DNA from: JAWSVE01 sp033852115
GTDB taxonomy: Bacteria; Pseudomonadota; Gammaproteobacteria; Pseudomonadales; Cellvibrionaceae
NCBI GenBank assembly: GCA_033852115.1
Contig: JAWSVE010000003.1
Coordinates: forward strand, 186,001-250,000
DNA: 64,000 nt
Direction of reading: 5' to 3'
Part shown: positions 53,219-62,513 of the stretch, one piece after another
Layout of the letters: each line of letters starts with the position of its first letter
Numbering within the stretch: position 1 is the stretch's first letter
Notes under the pieces: generated by a model
Database searches by the model: none
What the model was told of the DNA's origin: nothing
What the model saw: the letters and a program-made list of their open reading frames with translations, nothing else
Program-made: the position numbers and the translations under genes

Positions 53219-55090
53219 TTACTTCATAGGGTCGATAGGGATAATTGTTTCATCGCGAACTGTTCCCGCAAACGTATTCATGACGTCAACAACAATAGGA
53301 TCATTTTTAAAGGAAACTAGCGCCTCTTGCTGGCGCTCTTCACGCTGCCTTTGGCTGCGCTGCGCAGGGGTTTCTGAATCAACCACCCCCAACTCAATAC
53401 TGACCTCAATAGGTTTTGCGAAAAATTTAGAAAACAGTTCCGAAAAACGCTGCTGATGAGAGTCGTCATATAATGTGCTGTTGTTTTCATCTAAACGAAA
53501 ATGTAAGTGCCCCGCTTCCCTTTTGAGTAATTGACAGTTCACTAAGGTATTTTGAATAACCCCTCCCACTGGAATTTTAGTGGCAATCGACGGCCACAAT
53601 TCGGGAGTTAAATCATCAAATGTGATAGCGCTCTCTTCTACCGGCTTAGCGTCTGATTCTGCGTTCTCCGCTTCACTACGAACAGTTGGCTTACTGTTCG
53701 CTTTAGCTTCGTCCGTTAAACGCTTAACTGACGAAGTCACGTGCTCTTTTGTTGGAGGCGATGATTGCGTGCTTAACGCGACAGATCGTGCTGGCTTGGG
53801 TTCAGCCGGGGGGACCGAAGTCGCTATCGGCTTTTTTTCTGGTGAGCCCTCCTGAATATTGCCTGCCGGTGCTGGATTTTCAGATTCGCGCGCAGGCTCC
53901 ACTGACTGAGTCACGGGAACAGCTTGAACATTAGAGTGATTCTGAGGAGAAGGCTCAGCGAGCTGCTTTTTCTGTGGCAACGGTTGGCTGGGCGGAGCGA
54001 CGACACCTTGAGGCCTGAACGCGAGCATCCGCAGGAGGACCATTTCAAAGCCGCCACGTGGGTCTGGCACTAAATTTAGGTCGCGCCGCCCCAGCAAGGC
54101 GGTTTGGTAAAACAACTGGACATCTTCACCCGGGAGCTGCTGAGCGATCTGTAAGATTTCGTCGCGATCACCAAACGTGTTATCGACGGCTTCGGGCAAC
54201 ACTTGCGCGATGGCGATACGATGGAGTAACGAAATCATAGATGCTAAGACGTCGGCATAATCTGGCGATTGCTCTGCCATGTGAGCTACACGCTGCAACA
54301 ATTGCTCGCCATCATTAGCGGCTAGCGCAGTGAGAATCTCGTATAAGTAACGCTGGTCGATCGCGCCGAGCATAGCGCTAACATCAGCTTCCGTAACCTT
54401 GCCGTTACCAAAACCAATCGCTTGGTCCGTCAGGCTCAAGGCATCTCGCATACTGCCGTCGGCAGATCGGCCTAACTGCCATAACGCTGACTCCTCGAAA
54501 GGAATCATCTCTCGCTCAAGAATGTGCGCCAAATGCTCGACAATGCGCTCTGGCGCCATATTCTTAAGGTTAAACTGCAAACACCTAGAAAGGATTGTAA
54601 CCGGGAGTTTTTGCGGGTCTGTGGTTGCCAACAAAAATTTTACGTGGGGAGGCGGCTCTTCAAGCGTTTTTAACAGCGCATTGAAGCTATGGCCTGACAG
54701 CATATGGACCTCATCGATGAGGTATACCTTATAACGCCCCTTACTGGGCGCATACTGGACGTTATCCAACAACTCGCGGGTATCTTCAACTTTAGTACGC
54801 GATGCCGCATCGACTTCAATCAAATCGACGAAACGGCCTTCGTTAATTTCTAGACACGCACCGCATTGATCGCAAGGCTCTGAACTGACTCCCGCTTCAC
54901 AATTCAGACATTTGGCAAGGATACGAGCAATAGTGGTTTTACCAACACCCCGAGTGCCCGTAAACAAATACGCATGGTGCAGGCGATTGTGATCCAGCGC
55001 ATTGATCAGCGCCTTCAGCACGTGCTCCTGCCCGACCATCTCGCGAAAAACGCGGGGACGCCACTTTCTTGCTAATACCTGATAGCTCAT
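53219..55090 (-). CDS. dnaX: DNA polymerase III tau subunit (DnaX)
   Basis: The 623-residue clamp-loader subunit has Walker A GTRGVGKTT near residue 45, a zinc site CLNCEAG...CDQCGAC, Walker B LIDEVHML and SRC (arginine finger). A Pro/Ser-rich linker (residues 370-480) precedes the tau C-terminal domain. I placed the start at 55090 (MSYQVLARKWRPR), the universal family start. The A-run in the linker is too short for the E. coli type frameshift, so a gamma form by that mechanism is not indicated. The 4.5S RNA gene lies upstream. Confidence 0.95.
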   Translation of the reverse strand: MSYQVLARKWRPRVFREMVGQEHVLKALINALDHNRLHHAYLFTGTRGVGKTTIARILAKCLNCEAGVSSEPCDQCGACLEINEGRFVDLIEVDAASRTKVEDTRELLDNVQYAPSKGRYKVYLIDEVHMLSGHSFNALLKTLEEPPPHVKFLLATTDPQKLPVTILSRCLQFNLKNMAPERIVEHLAHILEREMIPFEESALWQLGRSADGSMRDALSLTDQAIGFGNGKVTEADVSAMLGAIDQRYLYEILTALAANDGEQLLQRVAHMAEQSPDYADVLASMISLLHRIAIAQVLPEAVDNTFGDRDEILQIAQQLPGEDVQLFYQTALLGRRDLNLVPDPRGGFEMVLLRMLAFRPQGVVAPPSQPLPQKKQLAEPSPQNHSNVQAVPVTQSVEPARESENPAPAGNIQEGSPEKKPIATSVPPAEPKPARSVALSTQSSPPTKEHVTSSVKRLTDEAKANSKPTVRSEAENAESDAKPVEESAITFDDLTPELWPSIATKIPVGGVIQNTLVNCQLLKREAGHLHFRLDENNSTLYDDSHQQRFSELFSKFFAKPIEVSIELGVVDSETPAQRSQRQREERQQEALVSFKNDPIVVDVMNTFAGTVRDETIIPIDPMK

Positions 55091-55242
55091 GCGTTTAGTT
55101 ACTTGATTAACAACGTTGACAATGACCGCGCAGTATACCGCAACCAGCACTTAACGCACACGCATCTGGTAGCATATTCACAATGAATTTCGCCAAGAAA
55201 AACAATCACTTGGAAGATGGGTATACTAAAAGAGGAAGTTAA

Positions 55243-55358
<116 letters not shown>

Positions 55359-55522
55359 TAACGAGAACCTGATGACTCAGGTCTGAAAGAGGCGCGAATT
55401 ATGGTGGCTTTGCCTACTCAATGCAAGCCACTAATCAACGACAATGGTCCATAAACTCCGGCAAACCGCCCGCTACTAGGGTATCATCGCGCCTCAATTG
55501 ATACCCCTACCAGACAATCTTA

Positions 55523-56371
55523 ATGACCAGCATGCAACTATTCGTCGACAATTTAACCAACACAGATTTCTGCCTATTCCACCCTACTCGTGGCCTAGTG
55601 GGCGAAACCTGGCTTTCCAGCATTACGCTAGAGGGGGAGCTCGACGATCAAGGCATGATTTGTGATTTCGGCATTGTGAAAAAAGCTGTCAGGCAGTTAC
55701 TGGATGAGGACCTGGATCACCGCTTACTTGTCCCCAGCAACGCACCTCAACTTATACACGTTGCGAGTGAGAACAATAACCTTGCACTTCAGTGGCAGAC
55801 AAATAACGGGGGTACATACCTGCACCGTTCGCCAACACAGGCTGTAACGCTAATCGATTGCGATGAAATCACCCCCGAAAGTGTTGCCGACTGGTGCGAA
55901 CACCAGCTGCGTAAGGTACTACCCGACACAGTGAAATCCATCGCCGTACAATTTAATACAGAAACCATTAACGGTCCCTATTATCATTACAGCCACGGTT
56001 TAAAGAAACACAACGGCAAGTGCCAACGAATCGCACACGGACACCGATCAAAAATAGAAATCTACAACGATGGCACCCGATCTGAGCGGATGGAATCAGA
56101 ATGGGCCACCAAGTTCCGTGATATTTTTATCGGTACACGTGAAGACATCTCTAAACAAGAAGACCAAAGTATCACCTTTGCGTATCAATCTCCCGAGGGC
56201 TCCTTTTCACTTACCCTCCCTAAAGATCGCGCTTATATCCTAGAAACTGAAAGCACGGTAGAGAACATTGCTCGACATATCGCGGAGGAGCTAAAGCAAG
56301 AGCACCCCGGGGTAGATTTGCGCGTGAAGGCTTATGAAGGGTTGGCGAAGGGCGCTTTTGTGAAGGTTTAA
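55523..56371 (+). CDS. Two-domain 6-pyruvoyl-tetrahydropterin synthase/QueD-like protein
   Basis: The 282-residue protein contains two T-fold halves. The first (residues 1-75) keeps GMICDFGIVKK and LDHRLL, the family's C-terminal motifs, but has VGETW instead of the zinc-binding HGH. The second (residues 135-210) keeps the other half: CQRIAHGHRSKIEIY with Cys and HGH. Together they may rebuild one active site. QueD makes 6-carboxytetrahydropterin on the way to queuosine. The queF gene is in this window but not adjacent. Such long QueD relatives may have another substrate. Confidence 0.75.
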   Translation: MTSMQLFVDNLTNTDFCLFHPTRGLVGETWLSSITLEGELDDQGMICDFGIVKKAVRQLLDEDLDHRLLVPSNAPQLIHVASENNNLALQWQTNNGGTYLHRSPTQAVTLIDCDEITPESVADWCEHQLRKVLPDTVKSIAVQFNTETINGPYYHYSHGLKKHNGKCQRIAHGHRSKIEIYNDGTRSERMESEWATKFRDIFIGTREDISKQEDQSITFAYQSPEGSFSLTLPKDRAYILETESTVENIARHIAEELKQEHPGVDLRVKAYEGLAKGAFVKV

Positions 56372-56372
56372 C

Positions 56373-57320
56373 CTATTTGTCGTCGACATTGACGAACCCC
56401 TCTGCTGTCAAATCCATCAACTCGGGTCTAATGGGTAAATCATCGGGCTCTTTTATTCCCCAGACCAAACCCAACCGTCGCAGCATAATTAATACATTCC
56501 AGCCTAAATCGGTCTCCCCAGGTTTAATACCAAGTTTCGCGGAAGCTGGGTATGCATGGTGGTTGTTATGCCAGCTTTCTCCCATAGTTAATAGTGCTGC
56601 AACAGGAACATTGTAGCCTTGGATATTTGCTCCCTGAACGTGCCAACGTCGTTCACCATTATTGTGAGCAAAATAACCAATTAACCAATGGCCTAAAACA
56701 GAAACAGAAACTCTTGCGCATACGCCCCAAACAACCCAAGATAGACCTCCCAAGATATAAAAAAGCATCGCCCAAGGTAACTGCTGAAGCATCCATGTCT
56801 GTTGCATAAAAATGTAAAACTTATCTTTTTGAACTCTTTCTTCTAAAACAAACTTAGGTGGGTGTTTTAACTTTATGTCACAGAAGAGCTGCCAAAAAGC
56901 GTCAACTGCCATAGACTTTTTATGCCCAAAATAGTCATGACAGTTGTTTTGTCGCTGCGCCCAATCCCTCATGTCGTGGGTTTTTATCATTCCAAACGGT
57001 CCCGCCAACCCCACGATCACCCCCAGGTGGACGAAAAAGTACTCTAACCAGGCAGGACATTGGTAGCTCTGATGTATCAATTTTCGATGCATTCCTAACG
57101 AATGTCCCAAGCACAGGGATACTGCAGTCGAAACAAAGAAAACTAACAACGCGTCAATAGAAATCGCTGCTACCCCTCCAAAAACGGTAATGAGTATCAT
57201 GCTTCCTAGCCAAAGCAATTTAGTTAGAGAAACACTTACCTCTCCCTCTACAGCATCGCAATAGTTAGAGTCATCGACTCTTTCATTTGTGTACTTTGCT
57301 AATACCGAGACCTCTTTCAT
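56373..57320 (-). CDS. Membrane fatty acid desaturase (acyl-CoA/delta-9 type)
   Basis: The 315-residue membrane protein has four to five hydrophobic segments and three His clusters of the di-iron desaturase family: HRKLIH after the second helix, HDMRDWAQ...CHDYFGHK, and the third HNNHH. The middle box departs from the usual HRxHH (here NCHDYFGHK), so substrate or activity may differ from classic stearoyl-CoA desaturases. It is divergent from an ArsR-type regulator with a perfect palindrome between, and convergent with the QueD-like gene with only one base between stops. It probably adjusts membrane fluidity. Confidence 0.85.
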   Translation of the reverse strand: MKEVSVLAKYTNERVDDSNYCDAVEGEVSVSLTKLLWLGSMILITVFGGVAAISIDALLVFFVSTAVSLCLGHSLGMHRKLIHQSYQCPAWLEYFFVHLGVIVGLAGPFGMIKTHDMRDWAQRQNNCHDYFGHKKSMAVDAFWQLFCDIKLKHPPKFVLEERVQKDKFYIFMQQTWMLQQLPWAMLFYILGGLSWVVWGVCARVSVSVLGHWLIGYFAHNNGERRWHVQGANIQGYNVPVAALLTMGESWHNNHHAYPASAKLGIKPGETDLGWNVLIMLRRLGLVWGIKEPDDLPIRPELMDLTAEGFVNVDDK

Positions 57321-57377
57321 TTGCTTTCGCCTGTACTTTAACCGCCACCTGGAATATCATTTAGACGTCCATACAAT

Positions 57378-57393
57378 TTAGTTAATTAACTAA
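57378..57393. promoter_or_regulatory. Perfect 16-bp palindrome, candidate operator of the ArsR-type repressor
   Basis: TTAGTTAATTAACTAA is a perfect 8+8 palindrome, 19 bases before the regulator start and 58 before the desaturase start. Its placement in the divergent promoter suits a repressor that controls both genes. Confidence 0.65.
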
Positions 57394-57412
57394 TAAGTTA
57401 AATATATAACCA

Positions 57413-57730
57413 ATGAACGGCGTATTTCAAGCACTATCATCTACTGTAAGGCGAAAAATTCTTGCATACCTATCCGAGGCGAGCTTAACAGCAGGTGAAA
57501 TTGCTGATCGATTCGAAATTAGCAAGCCAGCTTTATCCAAGCATTTGAACATCTTACTGGCGGCCGGCCTAATCTCAGCAGAGAAAAAAGGGCAATATGT
57601 TCATTACAGCCTTGTCAAAGAAAATCTATTTGCATCAATGAATGATTTCTTGGCCGACTTCTGTCCAGAAGGTAAACCACTGAAACTCGAAAGTGTTGAG
57701 ATCGCGAAAAATCAAAACCGCGAAAAATAA
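57413..57730 (+). CDS. ArsR/SmtB-fold regulator, SdpR-like, next to a desaturase
   Basis: The 105-residue winged-helix protein has the HTH AGEIADRFEISKPALSKHLNIL and wing KKGQYVHYSL. It lacks the usual metal-binding Cys/His residues except one Cys near the C-terminus (DFCPEGKP), so metal sensing is unlikely. It is closest in type to SdpR-like members. Being divergent from the desaturase across a palindrome, it probably regulates that gene and itself. The signal (temperature, lipid, another protein) is not evident. Confidence 0.82.
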   Translation: MNGVFQALSSTVRRKILAYLSEASLTAGEIADRFEISKPALSKHLNILLAAGLISAEKKGQYVHYSLVKENLFASMNDFLADFCPEGKPLKLESVEIAKNQNREK

Positions 57731-58006
57731 ACCCTACACACTTCAGAAAGTTCTAACTCATCTCTGCAAGATACGCCTATCACACGCTAGTTTGTAATTC
57801 ACTTATCGTGATTACCTCAAAACCACTCATGAACTGTTTTGACCCTACAGGATTCGTCGGTCGCTTCGCTCTTCGTTCCAAATGCTCAGCCGCGTCTGTC
57901 GGACCCGCAGGATTTATTAACCGGACCCGGTGTATGCCGAATACATGAACCCGTAGGAACGGTCTCTCGCCCTCCGTCACCGCCAATTTCTCGACGATAA
58001 AAAAAG
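57731..58006. repeat. Region with degenerate repeats and an inverted copy of the tRNA-Ser 3' end
   Basis: No gene is supported. Three related units occur in the same direction: GACCCTACAGGATT at 57841, GACCCGCAGGATT at 57902 and GAACCCGTAGGAAC at 57948. At 57971-57985 CCTCCGTCACCGCCA on the plus strand matches the 3' end of the tRNA-Ser gene (encoded on minus at 58036-58050) at 14 of 15 positions. This looks like the remnant of a tRNA end, perhaps left by duplication or integration. Confidence 0.6.
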
Positions 58007-58030
58007 AAAACCCAGCCTAAGCTGGGTTTT
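58007..58030. terminator. Terminator of tRNA-Ser, possibly bidirectional
   Basis: AAAACCCAGC at 58007-58016 pairs perfectly with GCTGGGTTTT at 58021-58030 around a CTAA loop. On the minus strand it follows the tRNA-Ser 3' end by five bases and is continued by a T-rich tract. Confidence 0.9.
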
Positions 58031-58035
58031 TTGTA

Positions 58036-58123
58036 TGGCGGTGAGGGAGGGATTCGAACCCTCGAAGCCTTACGACTTACACACTTTCCAGGCGTGCTCC
58101 TTCGACCACTCGGACACCTCACC
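58036..58123 (-). tRNA. tRNA-Ser (anticodon GGA)
   Basis: The 88-base minus-strand gene has the long variable arm of a class II tRNA. Acceptor GGTGAGG pairs with the CCTCACC-type 3' strand; anticodon stem CACGC/GTGTG encloses loop CTGGAAA (anticodon GGA, reading UCC/UCU); the T arm contains GGTTCGAATCC and CCA is encoded. A terminator follows at 58007. Confidence 0.97.
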
Positions 58124-58377
58124 AAATTGGCTATTGTCTATCTAAACAGCGTTTTGCTAGTTCTATACTGCCCTTGCTATTTGGGCTCAAGACACCCCCC
58201 TATCGAGGGGGCGCTAACTTTACACAAGCGCGACAGCGAAAGCAATGCAGTGGTTAGCGCAGTCTGGCACTTTGTACCATACTTAATCAGCGGTTATAAA
58301 AACCGGGTTTCGAGGTGGTCAAATATTAACCTCACCATACAAAACCTTCGATAACGACATGGATTGCACCCCCTGTT

Positions 58378-59841
58378 ATGCAGCTTTCATCCTTTGTTTT
58401 TTACGCCATCGTGGAAGCTATCGTATTCCTGCTGATTGTCGCCGGATTCCTTTACGTATTTCTCAAACGCGCGCAATCTCAAAACAAAGCGCTAGAAGAC
58501 AAAAACCAGCGGTTGATTGACGAGTACAAAGCCCTTCATGCCAAGATCTTAGAAGAACGCGAAGAGCACAACGCAACTAACACCTACAAAAAGCAAATCA
58601 ATGATCAAATTCTCGCGACACGTCAATATCACAAAAAGCTGGGTGCTACTTCGGACATTACACTAGACCTCAACCCTGAAAGCCCTGTCCAACAACGTAC
58701 CGCGGCTATTAGACACGCAATTTTGATTGCCGAAAAAGAAGCGCTGAATGCGAGTGTGGACGGCTCACCAAACTGGCAATTTCTCGAAGCTAAATTTCAG
58801 CAAATTATTCAATTCTTCGTCGACCTTGCCCCCAAACCAGAACCATCGACAACCCCACCTGAACCCCCTGCCGAGGAATCCGCTGATACCCAGCTTATAG
58901 AGGAACTGGAAGCAAAATTGTCGATGATCGAAGAGATTTTGGAAGACAAACATCAAGAGATCGATGAACTCACCCTAGCCAAAACCACATTAGACAAACG
59001 TGTAGAGAATTTAGAAAAGTTCAAAACGCTGTTCTTCGAGATGGAAGACCAATGGAAAGCGGCAAAAGAAGAAGCGCAAAAGTACTATGAACAACTCTCT
59101 GCAATGCGTGACGAGGTCTCAGATACAGAAACGTTTGATGACCTCTTAACCCGTTATCACGCCGTATATAACGAGGTTGAATCAACTATCCAAAGTATCC
59201 AAGGGATAGATACCCCCTCGACTCAACCTCCCTCTGCGAACAACTTAACGCCTGATAACGTCAGCGTGAACCTGCCGACCAACAACACGAATGAAGCGCA
59301 GATACTGCTTGATAGTGACCAACGTGCGTTAGACGAGTTGTCTAAGCTAAGGACACTTACGACAGATCAACACCGACTAATCGCGCAGTTGCAAACCAAA
59401 CTGAAAGACGCCGATACCATCGAACAAAAAGAAGCCATCATTGGTGAATTGGAAAAAGAACTGCAAAAACAAAGTAACTTCGTTCGCGAATCAGAAATGT
59501 GTATTCAGCTAATGGAAGACGAACTGCAACGGGTTACCAGTGAAAGTAAGCGTCTGGCTCAACTGCTAAATGAGGCTAATAGTGAGCTCAGCCAGGTGCC
59601 CCAGATGCAAACGACGATCCGGCAATTTAGCGTAGAGAGCAAGGAACTGATTGCACAGTTAGCGGACCTCGAAAAAGTCAACACCGAGCTGCAACAAGAG
59701 TTCGATAGTTTGAAGGCAAACAGCGCCACAGCTCCCGCCCCCGCTGGCGAAGGAACTAATGAACTGAAGGCAGAACTTCAATCACTTCAAGCAAAGTATG
59801 CTGAACTAGAAGAGCGCTACTTAGAAGCCAGAATGAAATAA
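58378..59841 (+). CDS. Membrane-anchored coiled-coil protein of unknown function
   Basis: The 487-residue protein has one N-terminal membrane helix (about residues 7-29) and then long heptad-rich regions (about 32-70, 168-260, 310-440 and 460-487) broken by Pro/Thr-rich linkers (155-168, 277-310). The composition is high in Glu, Gln, Leu and Lys, typical of coiled coils. Most of it is expected in the cytoplasm. Such anchors may organise cell-envelope or chromosome machinery, but nothing here identifies a partner. It starts soon after the tRNA-Ser promoter region. Confidence 0.75.
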   Translation: MQLSSFVFYAIVEAIVFLLIVAGFLYVFLKRAQSQNKALEDKNQRLIDEYKALHAKILEEREEHNATNTYKKQINDQILATRQYHKKLGATSDITLDLNPESPVQQRTAAIRHAILIAEKEALNASVDGSPNWQFLEAKFQQIIQFFVDLAPKPEPSTTPPEPPAEESADTQLIEELEAKLSMIEEILEDKHQEIDELTLAKTTLDKRVENLEKFKTLFFEMEDQWKAAKEEAQKYYEQLSAMRDEVSDTETFDDLLTRYHAVYNEVESTIQSIQGIDTPSTQPPSANNLTPDNVSVNLPTNNTNEAQILLDSDQRALDELSKLRTLTTDQHRLIAQLQTKLKDADTIEQKEAIIGELEKELQKQSNFVRESEMCIQLMEDELQRVTSESKRLAQLLNEANSELSQVPQMQTTIRQFSVESKELIAQLADLEKVNTELQQEFDSLKANSATAPAPAGEGTNELKAELQSLQAKYAELEERYLEARMK

Positions 59842-60140
59842 TCGACCAGTACAGTGGATTACATCAACGCCCCAACTTTGGAGAATTGCCGTTAACCCCT
59901 GCTTTTAGACCTATGGTCTGCCTAGATTTTCCGTCACCTACGCCATTGCTAGACAGCAGCACACTCAAGCTGTGATACTCTACCCAATCCTAAGTGGAAG
60001 TGGCAGTAAATGTCACCATCACATTAAAAAAAGAATAGCGGGCAGATACAGCCTCATATACATCAGGCATCCAATATTCGCACGGTTACTCTCCAGATGT
60101 AGTCGTACGATTTAGCCGATTGACCCTTTAGAACGGCAGT
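59842..60140. promoter_or_regulatory. Intergenic region before the cyclase gene
   Basis: These 299 bases hold no supported gene. They presumably contain the promoter of the cyclase gene; I could assign no specific signal. Confidence 0.4.
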
Positions 60141-61559
60141 ATGCAATCGACATCAAACGGAAAACATCAGCGAAGTAACAGTCAAAAAGCGGCCAACAAG
60201 CTACCTCCAAAAGTACCGCTATACCAATACTACTTCCGCGCCCTCATCTGCTTTTCAGCGGCTGGCACTCTTGCATCAGAATTAGACTGGGAGAACCTAG
60301 ATTTACTTTATGTCGGGGCCATCGCACTGCTGCTGATTTACACCCTTGCGACCTATCTCGTCATCCGCAAACTCAAACCACAGGACGGAATCAAAATTGC
60401 GGAATACCTTAGCTACGGTGACGCTGCACTCATTGGCGTGGTGATCAATTTGGTCAACTTCAGCCTGCTGCCATCCATTCTATTTCTTACCATGATTCAG
60501 TTTAACGCCCTACTCCAAGGAGGCGTTAAAAAGTGGGCCGGGGACAACCTCGCCCTACTCGTAGGTGTTGCCGCAAGCTTTCTCGTTCACAGCCCCCATC
60601 TTATGTTTAGCGACCAGCTCGAAATTAGCGCAGCGAGCCTAATTGGCGTAATCACCTATTTTTGCGCTTACGCACTCTACACCCACAGCCGAGTGCGCAA
60701 GCTAACAATGCGCAATGAACAGCTAAAAAATGAACAACACCTGCATAAACTTCGCGCGTATAAGTTGTCCCGCTATTTACCGCCCCCCGTCTGGGCGGCC
60801 ATCAATGAGGGCAGAGACCGCGCACTAGCCACAGAACGTAAACGCCTCACCATATTTTTCGCTGATATCAAAGGTTTCTCAACGCTCTCTGAGGAGCTCG
60901 AGGCAGAAACACTGACCGTCATCCTGAACTCTTTCCTAACTGAAATGACCAAAGTTGCTCACCATTTTGGAGGCACGGTAAACAAGTTTATGGGCGATGG
61001 CGTAATGATTGTTTTCGGCGATAACGAGTCGGCCCAAGGCATTAAATCTGGAGCGATTAATTGCGTCTCCATGGCTGTCGCCATGAAAAAGCGTATGAAG
61101 GTATTGCAACACGAGTGGTTTAAAAAAGGGATTAGAAAACCCCTTCAAATACGTATGGGGATCAATACCGGCTATTGCACGGTAGGGACATTCGGCACCT
61201 CTGAGCACCTCGATTACACCGTTCTAGGCACCCACGTTAATCTAGCCAGCCGCCTTGAAACAGCCGCAGAACCCGAAGAAATTCTGCTTTCTTACGAAAC
61301 ATGGTCTCTCGTAAAGGACGTCGTAATGTGCCGCGATAAAGGTGACATTATGGTGAAAGGGTTTAGTCAACCTATCCAAGTGTATCAAGTCGTGAATATG
61401 CGAAAAGACTTAGGTAAGAACCAAAGCTACTTTGAGGAAAACCTTGAGGGGTTCTCCATGCATTTAGATATGGGAAAAATTCGTAACTACGATAAAGACC
61501 GTGTCGTCGAAGCGCTGCTCGTTGCCGCTGAAAAGCTGAAAGACAAAGTCATCATGTAA
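60141..61559 (+). CDS. Membrane class III adenylate/guanylate cyclase
   Basis: The 472-residue protein has about six hydrophobic helices in residues 30-185, a short linker with SRYLPPPVW, then a class III cyclase domain (about 230-400). The metal-binding Asp motif is LTIFFADIKGFS, the second is VNKFMGDGVMIVFG, and the transition-state Asn/Arg block is HVNLASRLETAAEP. The catalytic domain therefore looks complete. It should make cAMP or cGMP at the inner membrane, with the membrane part as sensor. Similar six-helix cyclases occur in marine gammaproteobacteria. It converges with queF, seven bases apart. Confidence 0.88.
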   Translation: MQSTSNGKHQRSNSQKAANKLPPKVPLYQYYFRALICFSAAGTLASELDWENLDLLYVGAIALLLIYTLATYLVIRKLKPQDGIKIAEYLSYGDAALIGVVINLVNFSLLPSILFLTMIQFNALLQGGVKKWAGDNLALLVGVAASFLVHSPHLMFSDQLEISAASLIGVITYFCAYALYTHSRVRKLTMRNEQLKNEQHLHKLRAYKLSRYLPPPVWAAINEGRDRALATERKRLTIFFADIKGFSTLSEELEAETLTVILNSFLTEMTKVAHHFGGTVNKFMGDGVMIVFGDNESAQGIKSGAINCVSMAVAMKKRMKVLQHEWFKKGIRKPLQIRMGINTGYCTVGTFGTSEHLDYTVLGTHVNLASRLETAAEPEEILLSYETWSLVKDVVMCRDKGDIMVKGFSQPIQVYQVVNMRKDLGKNQSYFEENLEGFSMHLDMGKIRNYDKDRVVEALLVAAEKLKDKVIM

Positions 61560-61566
61560 TTAATGA

Positions 61567-62403
61567 TTACTGACGAACCAAACGTAAATCACTCACATCT
61601 ACCACCCCATTCGTGCGATAGGGATTAATATCCAGGCCTCCCCGGCGAGTATATCGAGCATATACTGTTAATTCTTCGGGTTGGCAGTATTTCATGATGT
61701 CGACAAACATCCGCTCGACACAATTTTCATGAAAATCTTGATGCTCGCGAAATGAAACGATGTATCTAAGCAATCCAGCGCGCTCAATTGGACAACCACG
61801 GTAACTCACCAACACACTGGCCCAATCTGGCTGCCCCGTCACTGGACAATTTGTTTTGAGCAAATTACTACACAACGACTCTTTGACAATTGACGCCTGC
61901 TGATCAGCCGATAAGAAAGCTGGTGCTGGCTGATAAGCATTAATTGAAACATCTAGCTCATCAATACTTTCTGCAGGAAAATGCCCAAGGTGTAATTGCT
62001 CTGCCTTAGACAACGGCATCACCTCCACGCTGACCGGTCCTGCAGACGCAATGCCAAGATCTGACTCCAAGGTTTGTACGACTTCTTGCAGTGAATTAAA
62101 CCGGGTCTGATTAAAAGAATTCAGATACAGCTTAAAGGACTTGGACTCTACAAGATTGGGATTTGAGCAGGGAAACTGAAATTGCGCGACGGCGACTTGC
62201 GGTTTACCTTGACCATCAAGCCAAGAGAGTTCATAGCCAGTCCACAGGTCTACACCTGAAAAAGGTAAACTGTCTGACTTTATACCGAGCGGTGTACGAG
62301 ATTCGTGCCTAGGAATTGGACAGAGCAACGAAGGCGTATAAACCGAAACGTATTCCGACTTTTTCCCGAGTGGGCTCAAACCCGCGCTGTTATTGTCCGC
62401 CAT
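61567..62403 (-). CDS. queF: NADPH-dependent 7-cyano-7-deazaguanine reductase (QueF, bimodular)
   Basis: The 278-residue enzyme reduces preQ0 to preQ1 in queuosine biosynthesis. It is the long, bimodular type of gammaproteobacteria. The catalytic Cys is in LLKTNCPVTGQPDW and the conserved Glu-containing block is FHENCVERMFVDI. The N-terminal module has the degenerate T-fold. ATG at 62403 is the normal start. Confidence 0.95.
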   Translation of the reverse strand: MADNNSAGLSPLGKKSEYVSVYTPSLLCPIPRHESRTPLGIKSDSLPFSGVDLWTGYELSWLDGQGKPQVAVAQFQFPCSNPNLVESKSFKLYLNSFNQTRFNSLQEVVQTLESDLGIASAGPVSVEVMPLSKAEQLHLGHFPAESIDELDVSINAYQPAPAFLSADQQASIVKESLCSNLLKTNCPVTGQPDWASVLVSYRGCPIERAGLLRYIVSFREHQDFHENCVERMFVDIMKYCQPEELTVYARYTRRGGLDINPYRTNGVVDVSDLRLVRQ

Positions 62404-62513
62404 GCGGCTTCTCCAAAACGACTGTCGACCTAATAGATATTATTTTTGAACCTTCACACTCAAGGCGCTAGCTAGAGCGGACTAATGGCGCGTTTATAAG
62501 TATAGCAGCCGCA

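Noticed and set aside
53950..53975. Programmed frameshift site in dnaX
   Set aside because: The run in the linker is G AAA AAG with only five A, not the A AAA AAG needed, and no stem-loop or early stop typical of the gamma product was evident.
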